Position numbers and translations under genes: made by a program. Shown in pieces: positions 22,350-33,780 of a stretch of 64,000 nucleotides of DNA; position 1 is the stretch's first letter, and each line of letters begins with the position of its first letter. Source of the DNA: Triglochin maritima (taxonomy: Eukaryota; Streptophyta; Magnoliopsida; Alismatales; Juncaginaceae); NCBI GenBank assembly GCA_963682175.1, contig OY821784.1, positions 25,649,621-25,713,620 of the forward strand. Direction: 5' to 3'. The notes under the pieces were generated by a model. The model saw nothing but the letters and a program-made list of their open reading frames with translations. It did no database searches and was not told the origin of the DNA.

Positions 22350-23442
22350 AATACCCCCACACCTAGATTTTGCTAGTCCCTAGCAAAACAAAATATAAGA
22401 AAATGAAAACAGGGAAATCCTAACTCACTTTCGTAGGAATCACGATTGCACTTAGCATGTGCAACAAGCCGTTAAACCTCTTTGTTGCCAAGGAGGAGGA
22501 GTGTTGTCTCCTGAGGGTTTTCAGCGGATATACCCACAAAATCCTATCAACATTTCATTAATAGTTCTCAATATCCCTACCTCAACCTTATACATCTCAC
22601 TTAAAGTTCTCGCCTGCTCATTATACAGTTCTAACTTATAAAAAGTTTGACTTGGTCTTTATTCCTCCAACATTCACACCACTAACCCCTCTACACATGT
22701 TGTCATATAAATTATTTTGCGCGCCTCCTCTGGTGGTGAAGTATCATTTGGATCAACCATGGCATGGATCATTCCTTTAGCTTTGGGCCTTGAGTATTTT
22801 AAAGTATTTATTTATTTCCGTGATTCAACACATTTGCTTTTCTTTTTGACACTTATACCCTTTTTGCATTCGTGTAGCGAGTTTGGTCGATAATCCCGAG
22901 CTGGCAGACTCAAGTTACCGGGTTTCAAGATACCCCTACGGACCAGTGACTCGAAGGCTTGGGCTTTTGTAATCATTTTGCAAAATGTGTTTTCTTCACT
23001 TTATTTTTATTTTACTTTTATTTTCCTCAAGGCTTAATTGCTATTAGAAGTCCACACTTCCCGGTATATTTTCCTCAACCTCTGCTTTTTATCAACCACT
23101 TCAAAGATTTGATTCATCCAATTTAAGTGCATACATGTCTTAAAGGGCAATGGGTTATTTCTTTGGAACTTAGATTTATGTCACAATTTCTACAAGCAGA
23201 ACTACATAATAAGAACAAAAACTCAATGCAATTTGTACACGGGTTTTAGCAGTTCAATCTTAAGCTATGTCATGAAACATTGATATATTTTTTTTTAAAG
23301 AAGAAAACAAGCAAATAGATATATACATAGATAAACGCCCCCCACACCTAAATCATGCATTGTCCTCAATGTATGCATAGATAAAATAAATGCACTTATT
23401 ACCTGAGTCGGCTTGCGGTAGAGGGGTTGAGTTTGCTCAAAG
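22350..23442 (-). other. Element H 3' non-coding region: PPT, hairpins, second PPT-like motif
   Basis: PPT (sense AGGTGTGGGGGTATT) lies directly before the LTR. Upstream on the sense strand are hairpin 3 (22368-22388, 9-bp stem TTTTGCTAG/CTAGCAAAA), hairpin 2 (22446-22464, TTGCAC/GTGCAA) and hairpin 1 (22477-22496, loop GCAA, one C-A mismatch). A second G-rich motif (AGGTGTGGGGGGCGTTTAT) is at 23331-23349. No gene is seen. Confidence 0.7.
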
Positions 23443-26007
23443 TCAACCATAATCAGAACTGGATTGAATGACACCATGTTGGTGCATGTATCCAGTTGAA
23501 TTGTTCCCCATGTCGACTTGAGGAAAAGATTCCACTCTTCTCACTTGAATTGGTTCGCTTGTTTGCTCGAGTGATGGTGGTTGGGTAAATGAATTACTCC
23601 CTTTTTTCTTGCTTCCTTTTTGCTTATGTGATGATTTATTTGATTCAGAATTCTGATAAATATGTGCTCTCATCACAACATCACTTGGGTTGCATATAAG
23701 TTCTGGCTCATTATCAATATGGAAGATATTAAATTCTGCTTTTAAGTTCCCGAAAGATAATTGCATGAGCCCATTTCGACAGTTTATTAATGCTTCCGAA
23801 GTGGCTTAAAAGGGTCTACCTAGAATTACAGGGATTTGTCGATTAGGATTTACAACAGGTTCAGTATCAAGTACGACAAAATCCACTGGATAAATGAAGT
23901 CACCAACCTTAATCAAAACGTCCTCTACTATACCTCTCGGTTTCTTAACAGAACAATCAGCGAATTGGAGGGTTGTCCTAGAGGGTTTCAGTGGACCAAG
24001 GTTGAGTTGCTCGTAGACAGAAAATGGGAGCAAGTTAACGCTTGCACCAAGGTCTAGAAGGGCTTTATTGATAAACGTATCTCCTATTGAACATGAAATT
24101 GTGGGACACCCCGGGTCCTTATATTTTATAGGAGATGTGTTGGACAGAATTGAGCATATGTTTGCAGTTAAAAATGCCTTCTTTGGTACATTCGTTTTTC
24201 TCTTCTTAGTGCACAAATCTTTTAAGAATTTAGCATAAGCAGGTATTTGTTGAATCATGTCTAAGAGTGGAATGTTTACCTTAACTTGCTTAAATACTTC
24301 CAAGATTTTCTCTATTTGTGCACTAGAGTTCTTTTTGAGTCTATTGGGAAATGGGGCTTTAGGCACATAGACTCGCTCAGGTTCAGGTTGAGCTACAGGT
24401 TCAGGTTGGGTAGGTGGATTGGGATTTTCAATTTGGACGTTGGGTTCAATGGTCAAGTCATATGTGGGTGCTTGATGGCTAGATTGATTAGTCATTCTAG
24501 GGTTTACCACATTATTGTCAATTTGTCTTCCGGACCGTAATGATACTACAGCATTGATTTGTTGGAACGGTCCTTCCTCATTAACCATTTGAACCGGTCT
24601 AGGGTTGTTATTTCCTGAAGGTGGTTGATAAGATTGATATTGATTATTAGTTCTTGGGTTCACCTCAGGTTGGCTTGGAAATTGGCTCTTTTCTCTTTCA
24701 CCTATAATCTGTGCTAATTGGCTGACCTGTGTCTCTAGCCTTTGGAATGATTGGTTGGTTGTTTGTATAAAAGTTGTCATTAGAGTTTCTAATTTTGTCA
24801 ACCTAACCTCATGATTTCCATTGTTATTACCCCCAGATGATGTATTATTTTGGTTATACGGGGTTTGTTGTTGTCTAGGAGGTTGTCCTTGTTGGGTCCA
24901 CGAAAAATTGGGATGATTACGCCAACCTGGGTTATAGGTTGGTGCGTAAGGATCATTTCTAGAATTGTTATATGTGGCATTAACATGTTCCAGGTTCACA
25001 CAGTCCTCCATTAAATGACCAGTCTGACCACATCTAGAGCAAGGGGTAGGGGATGCTTGTCGGGTTTGGTTTTGCAGTTCTAGACTTTCCATTCTACGCA
25101 TTAGGGTAGCTAGTTTTGCCTCGGCCACTATGTTGGAGTCTATAGCTAAGACACCTGGTCGGGGTTGACTCGCTATTCTAGATCCAATACTCGGGTTGAT
25201 GGGTGTTCTAGCGTTGTCCCATTGCATACTATTTTCAGCTAAATCCTCAAGAAAAGTCCAGGCATCATTTTCATTTTTGGACATAAAATTCCCTTGGCTC
25301 ACAGATTCTAGCATAACCCTAGATGTGGGTGTCAATCCCTCATAGATAATTTGGCACAATTGCCACTTCGGAATTCCGTGATGAGGGCATTGGGTCAGGA
25401 CACTCTTAAATCTCTCAAGATAGGAATAGAACGGCTCGCTCTCAGACTGAACGAATGCAACAATTTCATTCCTAATCTTCATAGTCTTATGGTTGGGGAA
25501 ATATTTTTTTAAGAAAACTTGAACAAATTCAGCCCAACTTCTAATAGATCTTTCGGCTAGACTATATAGCCATTTCTTAGCGTCGTCCTTAAGTGCTAGA
25601 GGCACGAATTTCAGACGCACTGCCTCTTCAGGGATATGCTGGTATTGCATAAGAGAGCAGATTTCTTCAAATTCTCTAAGGAAGAGATATGGGTCTTCCC
25701 TAGAGGTGAACTTAGGCAGCATACTCATGTATTGTGCCTTAAGTTCGAAGTCGCGACCCGGTATGGTGGGCATGACGATGCACGATGGCTGAGCAGCCAT
25801 CGTTGGGTAGCACCGATCCCTCAAAGTTATAGGTTGCGCAACAGGCGGGTCCACTACGTTCTCACCCATTAGATCCGGGTGAGGTGGTGCAACAGGTGGA
25901 TTGGGGTTAAGTTCCAGACTGGAATCTAGATGAACTCGTGAGAGTCGATTACTCAAGTCCCGAATCCAAATCTGAGTGCACCGGGTTGAATCAATTTTTG
26001 AATTCAA
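23443..26007 (-). pseudogene. gag-pro: Element H Gag-protease with one internal stop
   Basis: One frame runs from ATG at 26007 (MNSKIDSTRC) to a stop at 23443, about 855 codons, with a single TAA at 23806-23808 just after LGRPF, where the related proteins have Leu. Order: N-terminus with RDRCYP and QPSCIVMP; Gag domain (YMSMLPKFTSREDPYLFLRE, PLALKDDAKKWLYSL, YFPNHKTMKIRNEI, CPHHGIPKW); an intact zinc knuckle CSRCGQTGHLMEDC; a Gln/Asn/Pro-rich linker; a IPLLDMIQQIPAYAKFLKDL segment; protease with DLGASVNLLP and a PVILGRPF motif. After the stop the frame continues with LINCRNGLMQLSFGN and a Ser/Lys-rich tail of about 90 residues. The product would form and mature particles. RT and integrase would have to come from another element. 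Confidence 0.85.
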
Positions 26008-27235
26008 ATTCGAAATTTAAATTCCAAATTTAATTTCAAGAATTAATTAAGTTTTTTTTTTCTTTATATATTTTCGTTTTTTTTTTTGATTTATGAAAAT
26101 GGAAACAAACAATAGAAAGGTAAAGATGAAAAGGGAAAGAAGACTCAGACGAGAAGGGAAACTTAACTCTAAAGGATAAAAATTAGGGTTGGTTAGAAAT
26201 TTCCTGAACAAGCACGGTTCAAAACAATCCTAGACCTAGTGTCACTTAGATCTAGACGACTCCTAACTGGTTGAGTCGAATTGATTTGCTTGATTCACCT
26301 CCCTCACCAATCAAACCAAGTTGGCCAGTTAGTGTATAGCTAGTGGGGGCGCTTCCGACAGAGTCGGTGCCAATTAGACAACCACGTCGCTTGGAAGACT
26401 TTCGTCGACACAAAAACACTTTCTAGACACCAAATTGAATTCAATTAGCTTCAGGTCATAGCAAGTCAAACCAATCTCCTCCTTAATTGAGTCCGAGTCC
26501 TTAGGGGCCAATGTCTAATTGATTTTAAATTTTAGGCTTAGGCGACACTTCAGGATTGTGGTTTGTGGGCTACGGGAGGGTGATGAAATCCCCACCGTAT
26601 CTTTTCCTACGGAGTTGCCCTTAAAATAGTTTAACTTAAATCTAGCAAAGATAGTCAAACAATGGTCCTTCTAATGGGGGCAATTGCAAGGTTGTATGCA
26701 GCTAAATTATATGCTCTGATAAAACCTCGATACGTACCTTGCCTCCAGCAATCTTCAACAAGTATTAATTTGCAAGAATTTAGCAAGAATAATGCAAGCA
26801 AAACATTATATGATGCATGCACTAAGGTCTTTCTAATTTTGCCAATTTTAGGTCAGAGTTGAATTATTACCAATTATGGAATTGTAATCCTAACACGTGC
26901 AATTCTACGAAAGGAAACTTTTCAACTATTTAGATTTTACGAGAAAGGCAAGAAAAGTTTCCTCCGCAATGCTCAGTCGGGTTCGCCGCCCGCTCTCGGA
27001 GATTCCAGTAGCTCAATGCGACCACCCAGAGATGTCGACGATGCCCCAGAAAATTGAAGACCAGATTCCAACCCTGTGCGGCGTTTCCGCCGCACTTCCT
27101 CTTGTAGATGCGGCGATTCCGCCGCCCAGATGTCTCAGAACGCTCCCGGATTTCGCCGCGCGCTCTGTTGTCTCCTGCTACACAAATTCAGATACTTAGA
27201 TTACGCACAATGTAGACAGGATAAAATCAAAAACT
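26008..27235 (-). other. Element H leader, without a recognisable tRNA-Asp primer site
   Basis: The LTR end is followed on the sense strand by AGTTTTTGATTTTATCCTG where relatives have AGTTTTTGGCGCCGTTGCC. The spacer is conserved but the primer-complementary part is not. A GC-rich palindrome pair lies at 27077-27128. A potential splice donor (sense AAGGTACGTATCG) lies near 26728-26742. The GTACGG-type block conserved in other leaders is near 26600. Confidence 0.6.
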
Positions 27236-28421
27236 TGATGAGAATTAAATTTATACCGCAAGTGCACGGCCGCGATGAAGCGGTGGCAAGTACGGGTCGA
27301 ACACAAGGAGGGAGAGATTTCGTTGTTAATGTTATTTTCGATTAAGAGGAAGAAGGAGAGAAGAATTAATTTGGGTTTTTGGGGTTTTTGGTTTAATTAA
27401 CTAAAGTACGAAACAAAAGCAATTAAAATTAAAACAAGAACAAAGAGAGAAATCCGTGGGGTGGAGGTTTAGACTTAGGTTTAGAGTAGAGAATTACTGA
27501 AACTTATTGTAAATCATGTTAGTTATGAAGCATTACAAGATAAATGACTTAACATAAACTCAAGTAATCAAAATACACTAATCATGAACTTAAAATAATA
27601 ACATGCATTCATCATTCTCTAACCCTAATTCCATCACCTCCACCCTTTGGAGAGAGTTAGAAACTCATGGAGGGAGGAAGAAGAAGGGGTCCTTGAGACA
27701 TTAAGAAAAGAAAATTAAAACAAAACAAAATAAAATAAAACAGAATTTTATTACTAATGATCCAAGACCAAAGGTTCAAAGATGTGTTACATTCGTCCTA
27801 CAGGGCTATTTATAGCCGATACAGGGGATACCAATACATAAAAGGATAGTACACGCGTCAACCCAACACTGGACAAAATTGGAGCACACAGATCCTCACT
27901 GGTGCGGCGAAATCGCCGCACAATGCATGGGAGATGCGGCGGAATTGCCGCCCAAGTCAAGGATTTCGCGCCCGGATTTCTGTGGTGCGTTTATGGCATG
28001 ATTTGATCTTTATTTGCGCGTCTGGATGGATTCTTTCCATTCTTTTAAACTCCGGATTAATTCCTTCCATTGTTGGAGATTTATATTTGACTTTTCTTTT
28101 GACTTTTCCAACAAAATAACTTGATCCTTTTCTTTTGCAATCAGGTCCTTGGTATTTTGCAATTAAGCCCTTGACCTTTTTGTAATTAGCTCCTTGAATG
28201 CTTTTATGCTTGGATGCATTTCCATTTGAAACCCGATAAACTTGAATTCGGTCTTTATGATAGAAATGAATCTTTTGCACACGTTTATGCTCGGGATGTG
28301 GGTAATTTGCATCCAGGTCCCTGTATTCTGTAAATACGACTAAACACATACCTTAATAGCATTTATTGATATAAAAGTAATCTAAATGAAAGACATATGA
28401 TGCAATGTATGCAATGCATCA
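27236..28421 (-). repeat. Element H 5' LTR (1186 bp)
   Basis: Nearly identical to 21164-22349. The TATA box is at 27806-27815 and the palindromes at 27904-27955. Here the first palindrome is perfect, GTGCGGCGAAATCGCCGCAC. No snRNA-type USE is present in this family. Confidence 0.92.
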
Positions 28422-28439
28422 ATGGGCGTGGAGGGGAAT
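28422..28439 (+). pseudogene. LINE segment of 18 bp between elements H and E
   Basis: ATGGG is H's target duplication, and GGAAT at 28435-28439 is E's. The 13 bp from 28427 to 28439 continue the LINE reading frame, giving Trp-rich sequence (AWRGI) that joins 21163 to 59546. Confidence 0.7.
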
Positions 28440-29266
28440 TGATTGACATCATATCATGCTTATATTTGTATCTTATATCCATTATCTTTCACCTAAACAA
28501 TGCTATGTTACGAGTTTTATGTTTAGTTTTCAGGAATAAATAGGTTTGAAGAGATGAAACATAAAAGGACCCAAAAGTTGGGAAAAAGGACTGGATTGTT
28601 AGATTTGGGGACCAAGATGCAAGCGAGAAGGACCTGAACGCAAGACGGAGGGACCTAAGAGCAAAACAGAATACTTCACACCATCATGGGGAGTATTTTA
28701 GCAATTGGATTCGGGTTGGAGCTCCAATAAACAAAGTAGATGCATCTAAAACCACCAAATACACTAAGCAAAGCCGAGCACAAATTCAAGAGGGATCCAG
28801 ACTTTTTAGACCGCCAATTGGCGGTCCGAGACCGCTAATTGGCGGTCACTGTTGGCCCAAATCCACTTACATTTCTCTGGGTTACGTATTAGTGTGTATT
28901 TAGTCTATTTCTGGTATTTGTTTAGTCCCACATCGGGGGATTGTCCCGGATTAGCTTTTTCCATGCCTATAAATAGAACTCTTCACCTCCTATTGTAACG
29001 ACTCCATATTTTAAGTGGCTATTCTTCCTACTAGAAGTGAGGCCTTGAAGCACACACTAAAGTAGGAGGATGCTACTTTTAATGTGAGTCATTTTAATAC
29101 AAGTTTTCTTTATTATGTTGTTTGTTTTATGTTTCTTGTTTTGCTTTGCTTAATCTCATTTCATTAATTTTATTAGCTTAGTTAATATGCTTTCTTTGTT
29201 CAGTTTAATAATTAGTGTAATGTTTAGTGAGTAGTTCCATCCCCTTTGGGGTGGTGGAGTAGATGT
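28440..29266 (+). repeat. Element E 5' LTR, first part
   Basis: It starts TGATTGACATCATATC. The palindrome pair is at 28808-28848 and the promoter at 28925-28976. It breaks at AGTAGATGT, where C is inserted, and continues at 51827. Confidence 0.9.
28925..28976 (+). promoter_or_regulatory. Element E LTR promoter: USE plus TATA
   Basis: GTCCCACATCG (28925-28935), 32 nt, then TATAAATAG (28968-28976). The copy in the 3' LTR lies at 58622-58673 with the same spacing. Confidence 0.65.
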
Positions 29267-30639
29267 TGATTGACATCATTTCATGCTCATATTTGTATCT
29301 TATATCCATTATCTTTCACCTAAACAATGCTATGTCACGAGTTTTATGTTTAGTTTTCAGGAATAAATAGGTTTGAAGAGATGAAGCATAAAAGGACCTA
29401 AAAGCTGGGAAAAAGGACTGAATTGTGAGATCTGGGCACCAAGATGCAAGGAAGAAGGACCTGATTGCAAGACAGAAGGACCTAAGAGCAAAACAAAATA
29501 CTCCACACCATCATGGGGAGTATTTTACCAATTCGATTCGGGTCGGAACTCCAACAAGTCAAGTAACCGCATCAAATACCAAGAATACCATCTAGGAAAG
29601 CCTCCAAGAAAGCCCAGACGAATCCGGACCCTGTAGACCGCCAATTGGCGGTCTGAAACCGCTAATTGGCGGCCCAGGTGGATCCGAATCCGCTTAGTTT
29701 TTTCTGTAGTGTGTATTAGAGAGTGTTTATGCTATTTCTGGTATTGGTTTAGTCCCACATCGGGGGACTGTCCCGATTTGCCTTTTTCCATGGCTATAAA
29801 TAGAACTCTTCACCTTCCATTGTAATCACTCCATGCTTGTGGCCATTCTCCCTAATTGAAGTGAAAGCCTTGAAGCAAGAAACTCAATGGGGGAGATGCT
29901 ACTGGTATTGTGAGTCTTCAATCAATAAAATTTCCTTAGTTTTGTGCTTCTTTTATTGTTGATGCATGTTTTAGTTTAATTGTCTTTTATTAAATCTAGC
30001 TTAGTTAATATGTTTTCTTTGCTTAGTTTAATAATTAGTTTAATGTTTAGTGAGTAGTTCCATCCCCTTTGGGCGGTGGAGTAGATGTACATACATGCAA
30101 ATGAGAATGGGATGAATGCTTTAATTTCAATGTGTTGATTAAACATGAATGTATGCTTGCTTGTTTAGGATAGAATTTATAACTTGATGAGTTTTGCCAA
30201 AATGATTAGACACCTCTCATGCTTGTTTAGGTTCTGAAATAAACACCTTGCATATGTAAATGTTAATCAACCAAGTTGGTGAATAGATTGATAGGTTTTG
30301 CCATAACATTTAGACACTTCCTATGCTTGATAAACACCACCTTCATGTGCTTAAAAAATGTATTCTACACCCACCTCTTTGCTTGTGTGCACTCACTCCA
30401 CCCCTTAGGGGCTTTCCATTCCTGAAATTCCAGCATTCTTGTTTTGTTCTTAGCTTAGTTCTTATTTCATCGTTTGTTTGCTTCTTCCACATTTCATACT
30501 TCTTAGCATAGTGTAGCGTAGGTTAGCGTAAACAACTTTCTTCTCCATTTATTTTCGCCACTTGATTTTGTGCAAACAAGAGGCTGTTCACCTCCCTGAG
30601 GACGACCCGTACTTGCGGTTTTAAATAAAACGTTCAACA
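29267..30639 (+). repeat. Element C 5' LTR (1373 bp)
   Basis: It starts TGATTGACATC and ends CGTTCAACA. The palindrome pair is at 29636-29672 and the promoter at 29752-29803. About 27 bp of the U5 hairpin block is missing: GACCCGTACTTGCGGTT directly, while the 3' LTR has the full block between two ACTTGC repeats. Confidence 0.9.
29752..29803 (+). promoter_or_regulatory. Element C LTR promoter: USE plus TATA
   Basis: GTCCCACATCG (29752-29762) and TATAAATAG (29795-29803) with 32 nt between. Confidence 0.65.
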
Positions 30640-30645
30640 AGTTTT

Positions 30646-30663
30646 TGGCGCCGTTGCCGGGGA
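30646..30663 (+). other. Element C primer binding site, tRNA-Asp
   Basis: Perfect TGGCGCCGTTGCCGGGGA, 6 nt after the LTR end. Confidence 0.92.
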
Positions 30664-31711
30664 GGTGCCAGTCCAGACTCTTGTTTGGACGATTCGAGTG
30701 GATTTAATTTTTTTCTGGTAGTTTTCTTTGTTTCAGGAGACTGACATTGAGAAGGGGAAGCATCTGGTGAAGTTTGGAGGCGGTTTGAGAGAAGAAGACC
30801 GCCAACTTGCGGTCTGGTTGCTTCATTTCACCTCGAAATTTCTTTGGAGTTTTTCTTTATATGATATAGTGGTCTGGGACTTAATTTGGCATGTTTTGAC
30901 TTATAGTTTGTTCCCAGATCAATAATCAAACCTCCCTTAAGCAACTTGGACCCTAAAACTCAAAGCAAAAGATTAGGCATTTTTTTGTTTAGGCCATGCA
31001 TCATGTATGTGACTTAGGCATTTAGATTGTCTTTTATCTTAGCTTTATTTTCTGTTGCTGAGAGCTGGCGTGAGGTACGCACCTTCTACTCTCATTCATG
31101 CATTTCGTATGAACATGCATTAGTTAGTAGGAAGTGCATTGCAACAAGTGTGAGTTGAGCGTTGTTTGGAGAGTTGATTGCTAGATTTAGGACTCCAAAA
31201 CGCTACTAAGGAGGGGCTGTCCCATAAAAGATAAGGTGGGGGATTTCATCACCCTTTCCTTCGCCCCAAAAACCACACTAATCAAGAGCCTAATTTTATA
31301 ATCAAGTAGACATTGGCCTTAAGGAATTCAGACGCATTAGGAGAGTGATCCGGTCCCGACCGTCATGACCTGATCGGTGTTGCCCACTTTGTCGATAGTA
31401 GGAGAGACGAGATACCTGGATCTTGGCTCACTTGCTGGGCTTTGTGGTCCTCGTTGTAGGGAGGTGAGGCGTGTTGAGGCCGTGTGACCTCGCAGTTAGG
31501 CGTCGTCTAGCTGTAAGGACCTATAGCGACCTTTGGATTGCTTGAGCCTTGTTTGCTTGTGTGCTTCTACCTGTACCCATCCGCCGTAGCATAAGGGCTT
31601 CTTCCCTTCTCTCCTGAGTCATTCTTTCTCTCCTGTGTTCCCTCGTCTTCTCCTCTACGCACATTCTTTGTTAAAAAAAAGGTTTTGTTTTGTGTGTGTG
31701 CACCTTTGTGC
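30664..31711 (+). other. Element C untranslated leader
   Basis: Non-coding. It holds one palindrome (30800-30816), a potential splice donor GAGGTACGCACC (31072-31083) and the conserved AAGGTGGGGGATTTC block near 31232. Just before gag, a pyrimidine-rich tract followed by TTAAAAAAAA lies where D has a TTAG acceptor-like site. Confidence 0.65.
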
Positions 31712-33780
31712 ATGCTTTCGTGGACACGAGACGAGAGTGGTCGTTTGACGAGGAGCGTTGTCAATCCAGCTTCGGTCATCGATTTCTCGACACCTCCCTC
31801 CTCTCGTGTCGTACGCAGTTCGGGTTCAATGGCTGCTAATTTCTGTGAGGAGGAGCAGTTGCTGGACCCACCTGCTCCACCAGTGCTTCCAGTTGTCGTT
31901 CCCATACCTCTTCGTGATCGATGCTACCCGAGCCGTACAGCCCTACCCTCATGCATCGTATTACCAGAGGCTAATGGGAACCATTTTGAGGTTAAGCCTC
32001 AGTTTATCTCCATGCTCCCTCATTTCACTGGAAAGGTGACCCCTATACCTTTCTCAGGGAATTTGAGGAGGTCTGTGCTATGTTCAAGCTGCAACAACTT
32101 AGCACAGACTCCATCCATCTTAGGTTCGTTCCTTTTGCACTAAAGGATGACGCCAAGAAGTGGTTGTACAGCAACCAGGCGAATTCCTTTAGGACTTGGG
32201 ATGAGTTTCAATCTGCATTCCTCAAAAAGTATTTTCCAAATCATCGGACTCAAAAATTGAGGAACGAAATCAATTCGTTCTATCAACATGAGACCGAATC
32301 ATTTCATGCATACTTAGAGAGGTTCAAGGAGCTACTATCTTCATGCCCTCACCATGGCATTGAGTTGTGGCGCCTGTGTCAGATTATCTACGAGGGTCTT
32401 CACATTCCATCCCGAACGCTCCTTGAGTCCATGTGTCAAGGAGAGTTCTTGGGAAAGGATGAAAGGGAGGCATGGGCTTTCCTAAAAGACCTCGCCGAGA
32501 AAACAATGCAATGGGAGAGTGTGAGGGAACCACCTGCATCATCTAGCATAGGAGCGAGGATCGCGAATGCAAACTCGACTAGATCGGGTTCCACATTTGC
32601 TTTCGATTCCACTACGGCCACCGAGGCGCGCATGGCGGCATTAATGCGCCGTATGGATTCGATTGAGTTCCAAAACCAGCACGATGTATCTCATGTGTCT
32701 GCATCTGGTTCAGTTCCATGTCACTTATGTGGTAGGATAGGTGATATAGGGGGTGAGTGTGCATCCATTCCTCCTAAGATGGAACATGTAAACGCCATCT
32801 ATGATAGATCCAGGAATGACCCATATTCATCATCATATAACCCTGGATGGAGGAACCACCCTAATTTTTCATGGAACCATAACAATGCCTCAGGTGGTCC
32901 TTCAAACTTTTCTCGACCACCTAACCAACCACACTACCCTCCCATGCATTCACAGTCTCATCAGCCACCCCAAAGTCAGAATACCAACCAACCAGGTTTC
33001 CCAAATTTAAAAAACTTGGAAACCCGGTTTAATTCACTTGAGAACTTAACTCGTGGACTTGAGAACTCTGTAAAAAACTTTATGTCGTCCACGAGTCAAG
33101 TTCTCACTTCGAACCAGCAGACCATCAAATCTCTCGAGCTTCAGATGGGTCAGTTGGCTCAGTCTGTACATGAGAGAGACAGAGGGAGCCTGCCTAGCCA
33201 ACCTATGGCTAACCCCCGTGCTCACCAGCACTCGAACATGCAAAATGCAAGTTCAAGACCACAGGGGGGGCAAGTGAACTACGTGGAAGAACCTGTAGAC
33301 CATGTTAATGCCATTGTGACCCTGAGAAATGGGAAGCAGGTCAACAACCACGTATCCTTGCCAGAAAATCCATCTGTGCCGCCCCCTTGTGGTAATGATG
33401 GTGAGGAAGAGGCCGAGGGTGAGAGTAATACACCAAAGCCTCCTTCTCCGGCTCCGCCCAAGACATACCTACCAAAAGCTCCTTATCCGAGTAGGTTGTC
33501 TAAGAAACAGAGTGACATTGTGGATAAAATGATGGAGATATTTAAGAAAGTGAATGTCAACATTCCTTTGTTAGACATGATTCAACAAATACCTCCATAT
33601 GCAAAATTCCTGAAGGACCTCTGTACAACTAAGAGGAAAACCAATGTCCCTAGCAAAGCCTTTTTGGCAGCTAATGTGAGTTCGATCATCTCGAACCCAA
33701 CGTACGTGAAATTGAAGGACCCGGGCAGTCCAACAATTTCATGTATCATTGGGATTCTCGCATTAACAATGTTTTGCTAG
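31712..33780 (+). pseudogene. gag: Element C Gag with frameshifts
   Basis: The start MLSWTRDESG (31712) is shared with B, D and E. The first frame holds to about 32036, where one G is missing after CACTGG, compared with D and E. The frame from 32080 carries the Gag domain (FALKDDAKKWLYS, YFPNHRTQKLRNE, CPHHGIELWRLCQI, AALMRRMDSIE). The zinc knuckle has lost its His (CHLCGRIGDIGGEC, where relatives have GHVESEC), so zinc binding is probably impaired. A linker and IPLLDMIQQIPPYAKFLKDL follow. A second single-base loss near 33751 ends this frame at 33780 while the protease continues in another frame. Particle formation by this copy is unlikely. Confidence 0.85.

Larger units (their letters stand above)
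21164..28421 (-). mobile_element. Element H: young gypsy element with gag-protease only
   Basis: It is flanked by ATGGG (21159-21163 and 28422-28426). Both LTRs are 1186 bp and I count about five differences between them, so the insertion is recent. Between them, on the minus strand, are a leader, gag-pro (23443-26007) and a 3' region with PPT and hairpins. No RT, RNase H or integrase is present. It belongs to a different family from A-F but shares the U5 block, PPT and 3' hairpins. Confidence 0.9.

Noticed and set aside
27957..28349. ORF of 130 codons, present twice (also 21885-22277)
   Set aside because: Entirely within H's LTR U3; identical because the LTRs are nearly identical, and no domain is visible.
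28808..28848. CRISPR-like array of palindromic repeats
   Set aside because: Only one to three units, no regular spacers, eukaryotic LTR context.
28925..28976. A U-snRNA gene
   Set aside because: The upstream element and TATA box are present, but the downstream sequence is LTR R-U5, not a snRNA.
30646..30663. tRNA-Asp gene
   Set aside because: Only the 18-nt complement of the tRNA 3' end is present, at a fixed distance from the LTR; no cloverleaf.
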